Source: Deltaproteobacteria bacterium
Lineage (GTDB): Bacteria; Desulfobacterota; Binatia; UBA9968
Assembly (NCBI GenBank): GCA_023250495.1
Contig: JAHFAP010000033.1
Coordinates: 1-18,239, forward strand
Length of the DNA: 18,239 nucleotides
Direction: 5' to 3'
Shown here: positions 14,400 through 18,239 of the stretch, in pieces
How positions within the stretch are numbered: the first letter of the stretch is position 1
How the letters are laid out: every line of letters begins with the position of its first letter
Made by a program: the position numbers and the translations under genes
Notes under the pieces: generated by a model
What the model was told of the DNA's origin: nothing
What the model saw: the letters and a program-made list of their open reading frames with translations, nothing else
Databases searched by the model: none

Positions 14400-16481
14400 A
14401 TGAAGCTTACGCTCAATTGGCTGAAGGAATTCGTCGAAGTTAAGGATCCTCCGCAGAAGCTTGCCCAGGCGCTGACGATGGCGGGCCTCGAGGTGGAATC
14501 CCTCACACCGGTGCGCTCGGCGGAGGCCGGGGGCGAGGACTGGCTGATGGAGATAGCGGTCACGCCAAACCGCGGCGACTGCCTTGGAATTCTGGGGCTG
14601 GCCCGCGAAGTGGCAGCTCTGACAGGGGCGCGTCTTAAGGCGCTTTTCGCGCGCCCGCGCGCTGCGGACTCGAGCGCGGCGCGGCGGGTGAAGGTGGAGA
14701 TCCGCAGCCCGCGCTGCTGCCGCCGTTATTCCGCCAGAGTGGTCGAGTCGGTGCAGGTAGGCGCTTCGCCCTCGTGGATGAGGTTTCGCCTGGAGGCGTG
14801 CGGCATCCGTTCGATCAACAACGTTGTCGACGTCACCAACTACGTCATGCTGGAGACCGGCCAGCCGCTCCATGCCTTCGATCTAGACCGGCTGGCCGCC
14901 AAACGGATCGTCGTCCGGCAGGCGAAGGAGATCAAGAGATTCGTGACTCTGGATGGGATCGAGCGGGAGCTCGCTGCGGAAGATCTGCTCATTTGCGACG
15001 GCGATGTTCCGGTCGCGTTGGCAGGGATCATGGGAGGACGCGACTCGGAGGTCCGCTCCGGTAGCCGAACGGTCCTGCTCGAAAGCGCCCATTTCGACCC
15101 GGTGACAATCCGCCGCACGGTGAAGCGCCTCGGGCTTCACAGCGAGGCCTCCCATCGCTTTGAGAGAGGGGTGGATCCTGAGGGGACGCTCTATGCGCTG
15201 GACCGGACTGTCTTCCATCTCAGCCAGGTTGCGGGTGTCCGGCCGGTGGGAGCGGTGATAGACCGTTACCCGCGCCAGGCGAAGCCGGCGACAATTTCGC
15301 TGCGGCGGCAGAGAGCGACGGAGATTGTTGGCATCGAGATCAAGCCTAAAGAGATCGAGAAGATCCTCAAATCACTGGGCTGCAGGATTCAGCGCCACGG
15401 GCAGGTCGGGCTCAAGGTCATTCCTCCTTCCTACCGCGGCGACCTTTCCCGCGAGGCGGATGTGATCGAGGAGGTGGCGCGCCTTCACGGCTATGAGAAA
15501 ATCCCCTCTACGCTTCCACAATCGCGGCTTCGTAGCGGCAGGGGAGATGCCTGTCTGCGCTGGGAGCGCGGGATCCGATCTTATCTGGTTGGCGAGGGTC
15601 TTACGGAGATGATCAATCTCCCATTCGCTTCTATAGAGATGAACCGTCGCTTCTCCGGACTCTCGAACGATCATGGAAGGCCTGTCGCGGTTTTGAATCC
15701 GCTGGTGCAGGAGAGCGCGGAGATGCGGCTGAGCCTCGTTCCCGGACTGGTGGAGAATCTCAAGACTAATCTCGCCCACCGGATAAAAGGGTTCAGCGGC
15801 TTTGCGTTGAGCAAGGTTTTCTCCCTTGGCGCTGATGGCAACCCTCAAGAACGGCAGCATCTAGCTGCGCTTCTCTATGGCCAGAGAGAGCGCAGAGGGT
15901 TACGCGCGCACGAAGCGCCCTTCGCTTTTCTGGACGCTAAAGGGTTGGTCGAAGGAATCCTGGAGCAGATAGGCGCCGCAGGACGCGGGGTCTGGACCAA
16001 CGCCGGCATACCTTCTTTTCTTCATCCACGACAGGCAGCCTGCCTGCAATTGGACGGCGCGCGCCTGGGTTACTTGGGCGAGATCCACCCGGATCTCAGC
16101 GAAGAGCTGTCTCTGCCGCGCTTTTTGATGTTCGAACTTGACTTTGAGGGTTTGGCTCAGTATGCTCCGCGTGAAATATCGGTTCGTTCCCTTCCAAGAT
16201 TTCCATCTGTTGAGCGGGATCTGGCCGTAGTGGTCGATGAGGCGTTTCCAGCTCAGCAGATTATTAACTGGGTCAAAGATCTCGGCCACTCTCTCATTGA
16301 AGACGTGGAGGTATTCGATCAGTACCGCGGGGCTCCGATCCAGGAAGGCAAGAAGAGTCTGGCATATACGATTTCCTACAGAGCGGAGGACAGGACTTTG
16401 ACGGACACAGAGGTGCACGCCCTACATCAGGATTTGGTCTCACGGATCAGTGAGCTCTTTGGCGCCCAGCTCAGAGGGTGA
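14400..16481 (+). CDS. pheT: Phenylalanine--tRNA ligase beta subunit lacking the EMAP/OB domain
   Basis: Beta subunit of PheRS, which edits Tyr-tRNA(Phe) and binds tRNA. The N-terminus (LTLNWLKEFVEV, LTMAGLEVESLTPV) passes within about 15 residues to LMEIAVTPNRGDCLGILGLA. In typical bacterial PheT about 100 residues of EMAPII-type tRNA-binding domain lie between these blocks. The product is therefore 693 aa instead of about 790-800. The B3/B4 editing region (MLETGQPLHAFDLDRL; SEASHRFERGVDPEG), the B5 domain, the catalytic-like core and the C-terminal anticodon-binding FDX-ACB domain (LPRFPSVERDLAVVV to the end) are present. It starts 8 nt after pheS. The frame is unbroken, so the short form looks like a true domain loss. 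Confidence 0.96.
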   Translation: MKLTLNWLKEFVEVKDPPQKLAQALTMAGLEVESLTPVRSAEAGGEDWLMEIAVTPNRGDCLGILGLAREVAALTGARLKALFARPRAADSSAARRVKVEIRSPRCCRRYSARVVESVQVGASPSWMRFRLEACGIRSINNVVDVTNYVMLETGQPLHAFDLDRLAAKRIVVRQAKEIKRFVTLDGIERELAAEDLLICDGDVPVALAGIMGGRDSEVRSGSRTVLLESAHFDPVTIRRTVKRLGLHSEASHRFERGVDPEGTLYALDRTVFHLSQVAGVRPVGAVIDRYPRQAKPATISLRRQRATEIVGIEIKPKEIEKILKSLGCRIQRHGQVGLKVIPPSYRGDLSREADVIEEVARLHGYEKIPSTLPQSRLRSGRGDACLRWERGIRSYLVGEGLTEMINLPFASIEMNRRFSGLSNDHGRPVAVLNPLVQESAEMRLSLVPGLVENLKTNLAHRIKGFSGFALSKVFSLGADGNPQERQHLAALLYGQRERRGLRAHEAPFAFLDAKGLVEGILEQIGAAGRGVWTNAGIPSFLHPRQAACLQLDGARLGYLGEIHPDLSEELSLPRFLMFELDFEGLAQYAPREISVRSLPRFPSVERDLAVVVDEAFPAQQIINWVKDLGHSLIEDVEVFDQYRGAPIQEGKKSLAYTISYRAEDRTLTDTEVHALHQDLVSRISELFGAQLRG

Positions 16482-16537
16482 ATGGACGCGGCCGTTGCCC
16501 GGTCCCGTTGATCTGACTAAAAAGGAGAGGTTGGAAG

Positions 16538-16822
16538 ATGACGAAGGCTGAAATCATCGCACGCATCTATGAGAAAGTGGGATTCGCCAAGAAGGATGCC
16601 ACGGACGTGGTGGAGGCCACTTTCGAGATTATCAAAGGGTGCTTGGAAAAGGGGGAGAAGGTCAAGGTTTCCGGATTCGGCAACTTCGTGGTCAACAGCA
16701 AGCGTCCCCGAAAGGGGAGGAATCCGCAGACCGGGGAAGAGATCATCATCGTCGGACGGAAAGTCCTCACCTTCAAGCCGAGCCAGATCCTAAAGAAGAG
16801 CCTCAACAGCGCCTCCTCGTAG
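16538..16822 (+). CDS. ihfA: Integration host factor alpha subunit
   Basis: A 94-aa HU/IHF-family protein that bends DNA as a heterodimer. It has MTKAEIIARIYEKVGFAKKD, the GEKVKVSGFGNF core, the DNA-binding arm KRPRKGRNPQTGEEI and the C-terminal KVLTFKPSQILKKSLN. The position directly after pheT is the classic place of ihfA and supports IHF-alpha over HU. It has a good ribosome binding site (AAGGAG, 16522-16527, with a nearer AGAGG at 16526-16530). IHF is also a known accessory factor for many mobile elements; no link to the cassette downstream is shown. Confidence 0.95.
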   Translation: MTKAEIIARIYEKVGFAKKDATDVVEATFEIIKGCLEKGEKVKVSGFGNFVVNSKRPRKGRNPQTGEEIIIVGRKVLTFKPSQILKKSLNSASS

Positions 16823-16835
16823 GACCGCCTCTTCC

Positions 16836-17189
16836 ATGCCTCCCCGTCTGCCCGACAAGCTCTATTTCAAGATCGGAGAGGTCGGCCGCATCGTCGGGGT
16901 CAAGCCCTACGTCCTGAGGTTTTGGGAGACCGAGTTCGATCTGCTGAAACCCGGCAAGGCGCCGTCGCGCCATCGGATGTACAAGAGGAAAGACGTGGAG
17001 CTTCTCTTGGAAATCAAGCGGCTCCTCTATGTCGAGGGCTTCACGATCGAAGGCGCGCGGAAGAAGCTCCGCGAAAACAAAAAAGAGGAGCGCCAGCAGC
17101 TCAAGCTCGCGCTGCCGGACGCAGCCTACAAGAACGCGCTCGCCAAGATCAAAAAAGATCTCCAATCCCTCCGCAAGCTGCTGTCGTAG
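16836..17189 (+). CDS. MerR-family transcriptional regulator
   Basis: 117 aa. The N-terminal winged helix is clear: KLYFKIGEVGRIVGVKPYVL, RFWETEFDLLKPGKAPSRHR, MYKRKDVELLLEIKRLLYVE and GFTIEGARKKL. A lysine-rich, probably coiled-coil C-terminus follows (AAYKNALAKIKKDLQSLRKL), with no cysteines for metal binding and no obvious ligand domain. MerR-like proteins of this type commonly follow ihfA in Deltaproteobacteria. It starts 13 nt after ihfA and is the last gene of the operon. Its target is unknown. Confidence 0.9.
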   Translation: MPPRLPDKLYFKIGEVGRIVGVKPYVLRFWETEFDLLKPGKAPSRHRMYKRKDVELLLEIKRLLYVEGFTIEGARKKLRENKKEERQQLKLALPDAAYKNALAKIKKDLQSLRKLLS

Positions 17190-17211
17190 ATTCGCGGCCG
17201 ATTCTTTCTCC

Positions 17212-17233
17212 ACGACCGGCAAGTCCCGGTCGT
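17212..17233 (+). terminator. Hairpin after merR, possible operon end
   Basis: ACGACCGG (17212-17219) and CCGGTCGT (17226-17233) form a perfect 8-bp stem with a 6-nt loop, about 20 nt after the merR stop. No T tract follows, so it is at best a weak or rho-assisted terminator. Confidence 0.4.
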
Positions 17234-17270
17234 AACCCAGCCATTTGATCTTTTCTCAAACAAGAAACAC

Positions 17271-17299
17271 TTGACCGCCTTCCAAGTTTGGATTATAGG
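17271..17299 (+). promoter_or_regulatory. Strong sigma-70-type promoter for the repeat-protein cassette
   Basis: TTGACC (17271-17276), a 17-nt spacer and TATAGG (17294-17299). The predicted start is near 17306, giving a leader of about 90 nt that contains a hairpin and a small frame. It is among the best promoter matches in the window. Confidence 0.65.
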
Positions 17300-17310
17300 C
17301 TGTCGCTAAC

Positions 17311-17333
17311 CTCCCGTATTTCTTACACGGGAG
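17311..17333 (+). promoter_or_regulatory. Leader hairpin covering a Shine-Dalgarno
   Basis: CTCCCGT (17311-17317) pairs perfectly with ACGGGAG (17327-17333) around a 9-nt loop, immediately after the predicted transcription start. The 3' arm contains GGGAG, positioned 6 nt before the ATG of the small frame at 17340. When folded it would hide that site. Regulation by folding is inference. Confidence 0.4.
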
Positions 17334-17339
17334 CTATCG

Positions 17340-17399
17340 ATGGGGAATATCAAAGGAGTTCGTAGCCCGGCAGATGAATTAGGATCCGGACGGCCATGA
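17340..17399 (+). CDS. Possible 19-aa leader peptide upstream of the repeat protein
   Basis: ATG at 17340 opens a 19-codon frame (MGNIKGVRSPADELGSGRP) whose TGA overlaps the start of the repeat protein as ATGA. It has a GGGAG Shine-Dalgarno at good spacing, whereas the repeat protein itself has only a weak one. The arrangement would couple translation of the two. There is no homology to judge it by, and the frame may be chance. Confidence 0.25.
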   Translation: MGNIKGVRSPADELGSGRP

Positions 17400-17617
17400 G
17401 TTCAGGCCAATACTACATAAGTGATGGCTACATTTACGGGCCAAAAATGTCCGGCCAGTTCTACATTTCGGACGGATATATCTATGGCCCCAAGAATAGT
17501 GGCCAGTATTACATAAGCGACGGCTACATTTACGGTCCTCGCAAGAGCGGCATGTTCTACATTTCGGACGGCTACATTTACGGCCCCAATGAGGAACTGC
17601 CCTGGCTTGAGGATTAG
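17396..17617 (+). CDS. Four-repeat Tyr/Gly-rich protein (YISDGYIYGP repeats), function unknown
   Basis: A 73-aa protein made almost wholly of four 16-residue repeats with consensus x-S-G-Q-(Y/F)-Y-I-S-D-G-Y-I-Y-G-P-K. It ends in the non-repeated tail NEELPWLED. YISDGYIYGP is identical in all four copies at protein level while codons differ, so the frame is real and under selection. Each unit looks like strand-turn-strand (QFYIS, DG, YIYGP), so the chain may form a small symmetric beta structure. There is no signal peptide, membrane segment or cysteine. The start is fixed by a TGA six codons before the ATG; the ribosome binding site is weak. An attC site follows 18 nt after the stop. I do not recognise a characterised family and assign no function. 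Confidence 0.8.
   Translation: MSSGQYYISDGYIYGPKMSGQFYISDGYIYGPKNSGQYYISDGYIYGPRKSGMFYISDGYIYGPNEELPWLED
17397..17590 (+). repeat. Four tandem 48-bp coding repeats arranged as a duplicated dimer
   Basis: The four units follow each other without spacers. Units 1 and 3 share codon choices (Ile ATA, Ser AGT or AGC, Tyr-Tyr), and units 2 and 4 share others (Ile ATT, Ser TCG, Phe-Tyr). This points to a 96-bp dimer that was later duplicated. The repeats are protein-coding, not a CRISPR array. Confidence 0.75.
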
Positions 17618-17635
17618 CGCTAGTCGCAGCGTGCT

Positions 17636-17719
17636 GCCTAACAACGCGTTGGAGCGGACCGTGAAAAATCGTGGCTTTGTTAACCAGCGGTGGCCGGCCG
17701 CTCAACTAGGTCGTTAGCC
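17636..17719 (+). other. attC: Integron attC recombination site (59-base element)
   Basis: The four simple sites are in the right order and spacing. R'' is GCCTAAC (17636-17642), followed by a 5-nt spacer, then L'' GTTGGAGCGG (17648-17657). A 40-nt central region follows, with an extra ACCG/CGGT pairing (17658-17661 with 17688-17691). L' is CCGCTCAAC (17698-17706), followed by a 6-nt spacer, then R' GTTAGCC (17713-17719). L'' and L' are complementary except for one unpaired base in L'', the hallmark extrahelical base that sets strand choice for IntI. R' departs from perfect complementarity at one base beyond the G/TT cut, as expected when those bases come from the neighbouring sequence. Confidence 0.78.
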
Positions 17720-17782
17720 CGCTCGGTGCCCATCGTGGCGGGCCTGCAATTCGAGCATCAAGCGTCAGGCGGAGAGTCAGTC

Positions 17783-18145
17783 GTGATAAACATTAGCCAA
17801 GTGATTACCTCTCTCGCAAGTCAAAGACCAGTATTTCACTCTGAAGCCGATTTTCAGCACGCTTTTGCTTGGGAAATACACAGGCAATTACCTGCCGCTT
17901 CTATTCGGTTGGAACTCCCTTTACAACCGCAAGGCAAATCTATTCATTTGGATATTTGGGCTACTCAGAAAGAATTGGCTTTAGCAGTTGAACTGAAATA
18001 CAAAACTCGCGCGCTATCAGTTCGTATCGGTGATGAGCAATTTATGGGTCCGTGTGGTCCGTGGTCCGGGGTCAGGCCTGAGTTATTGACTTACGTTGTG
18101 AATCCGGGTAAGGCTCAGCGACATGGCTCGGAAGCCGAGAGTTGA
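17783..18145 (+). pseudogene. PD-(D/E)XK-like protein truncated by a transposase insertion
   Basis: From the GTG at 17783, with GGAG 8 nt upstream, the frame begins MINISQVITSLASQRPVFHS and continues EADFQHAFAWEIHRQLP, IRLELPLQPQ, HLDIWATQKELALAVELKYK. Asp57 and Glu70-Leu-Lys72 fit the D...ExK arrangement of the PD-(D/E)XK nuclease-like fold, and Glu21 could complete it. The pattern resembles uncharacterised proteins I associate with accessory regions. After IGDEQF (about 18043) the sequence changes to a Gly/Pro-rich tail (MGPCGPWSGVRPEL) that is the upstream flank of the transposase gene, so the C-terminal part is lost. It may be a second cassette gene after the attC site, but no second attC is visible. 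Nuclease activity is inference. Confidence 0.65.
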
Positions 18146-18239
18146 ATTTGAACGGGCCTTTTATCACGTCATCGTTCGCGGAAACCAGCGAAGAGATATC
18201 TTCCGAGATGATCGAGATCGGATCAATTATTTAGAGCGC
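18044..18239 (+). mobile_element. Left end of an IS200-like / RAYT element
   Basis: Coding similarity of the upstream gene ends near 18043, and a transposase gene starts at 18123. Between them lies GTCCGTG-rich sequence (18048-18070) and GGGGTCAGGCCTGAG, which I take as element flank. TTGACT (18086-18091), 17 nt, then TAAGGC (18109-18114) could be its promoter. The exact left boundary cannot be fixed without an empty-site comparison, and the right end lies outside the window. Confidence 0.5.
18123..18239 (+). CDS. REP-associated tyrosine (IS200-like, Y1) transposase, N-terminal part
   Basis: The 39 codons to the window edge read MARKPRVEFERAFYHVIVRG, then NQRRDIFRDDRDRINYLER. This matches the N-terminus of TnpA_REP/RAYT transposases (R.EF..A.YHV..RGN.R..IF.D..D...F/YL). 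The family cuts single-stranded DNA hairpins with one catalytic tyrosine; that tyrosine and the HUH pair lie downstream of the window. The start overlaps the tail of the truncated upstream frame in another phase. The gene is incomplete only because the window ends. Confidence 0.85.
   Translation, partial: MARKPRVEFERAFYHVIVRGNQRRDIFRDDRDRINYLER

Larger units (their letters stand above)
17363..17712 (+). mobile_element. Putative integron gene cassette carrying the repeat protein
   Basis: One short gene followed directly by an attC site is the standard cassette layout. The right boundary is the G/TT cut site at 17713-17714. The left boundary is tentative: TTCGTAGCCCG (17360-17370) resembles TCGTTAGCCCG (17711-17721) at the right junction with one base missing, as expected if both junctions share a recombination core. 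No integrase gene or attI site is visible, so this would be a cassette separated from its integron. Confidence 0.45.

Noticed and set aside
17304..17369. A second attC site upstream of the repeat gene (CGCTAAC ... GTAGCC)
   Set aside because: The inner L''/L' arms are not complementary and the R' site lacks a base; the support is too weak to call.
17396..17590. CRISPR-like array of 48-bp repeats
   Set aside because: The units are contiguous with no spacers, keep one reading frame, and vary only at synonymous or conservative positions, so they are protein repeats.
17402..17644. 80-aa and 108-aa minus-strand frames across the repeat gene
   Set aside because: They are mirror frames caused by the tandem repeat; only the + strand frame shows constant protein with changing codons.

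Overview
The window is about 18.2 kb of fairly GC-rich bacterial chromosome. Nearly all of it is housekeeping genes on the + strand, with a short accessory segment at the right end. The gene order tRNA-Val, thrS, infC, rpmI, rplT, pheS, pheT, ihfA, merR, together with fmdB, comM, guaBA, dnaE, hflX and pgsA, fits a Deltaproteobacteria/Desulfobacterota-type organism, probably an uncultured lineage. This placement is inferred from gene order and protein style only.

Left part (1-4456): a minus-strand pair, comM/yifB (5' part only) and fmdB, diverges from guaB-guaA. guaB has a clear promoter and an attenuator-like intrinsic terminator in its leader. The guaB and guaA reading frames overlap by ATGA. 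After guaA comes a small toxin-antitoxin-like pair (DUF4258-like protein and YgiT-type zinc-finger protein), followed by a decayed ribbon-helix-helix frame.

Middle (4457-9906): dnaE (Pol III alpha), hflX (TTG start overlapping the dnaE stop) and pgsA-type phosphatidyltransferase. Then comes a palindromic intergenic repeat, tRNA-Val(GAC), and an 8-bp tandem repeat that runs up to the thrS start codon.

Translation operon (10171-17189): thrS, infC, rpmI, rplT, pheS, pheT, ihfA and a merR-type regulator. Three things are odd. infC has no canonical start where its conserved N-terminus begins, but has a perfect Shine-Dalgarno placed before an ATA codon. pheS has an in-frame TAG at codon 10. PheT is only 693 aa because it lacks the N-terminal EMAP/OB tRNA-binding domain. 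An inverted-repeat element sits between rpmI and rplT.

Right end (17190-18239): a strong promoter and a structured leader precede a 73-aa protein made of four nearly identical 16-residue repeats (core YISDGYIYGP). It is followed directly by a well-formed integron attC site, including the extrahelical G in L''. No integrase is visible, so this looks like a cassette without its integron (CALIN/single-attC type). Next is a PD-(D/E)XK-like gene whose C-terminus is cut off by an IS200-like/REP-associated (RAYT) transposase gene that runs off the window. This cassette region is the most novel part of the window.
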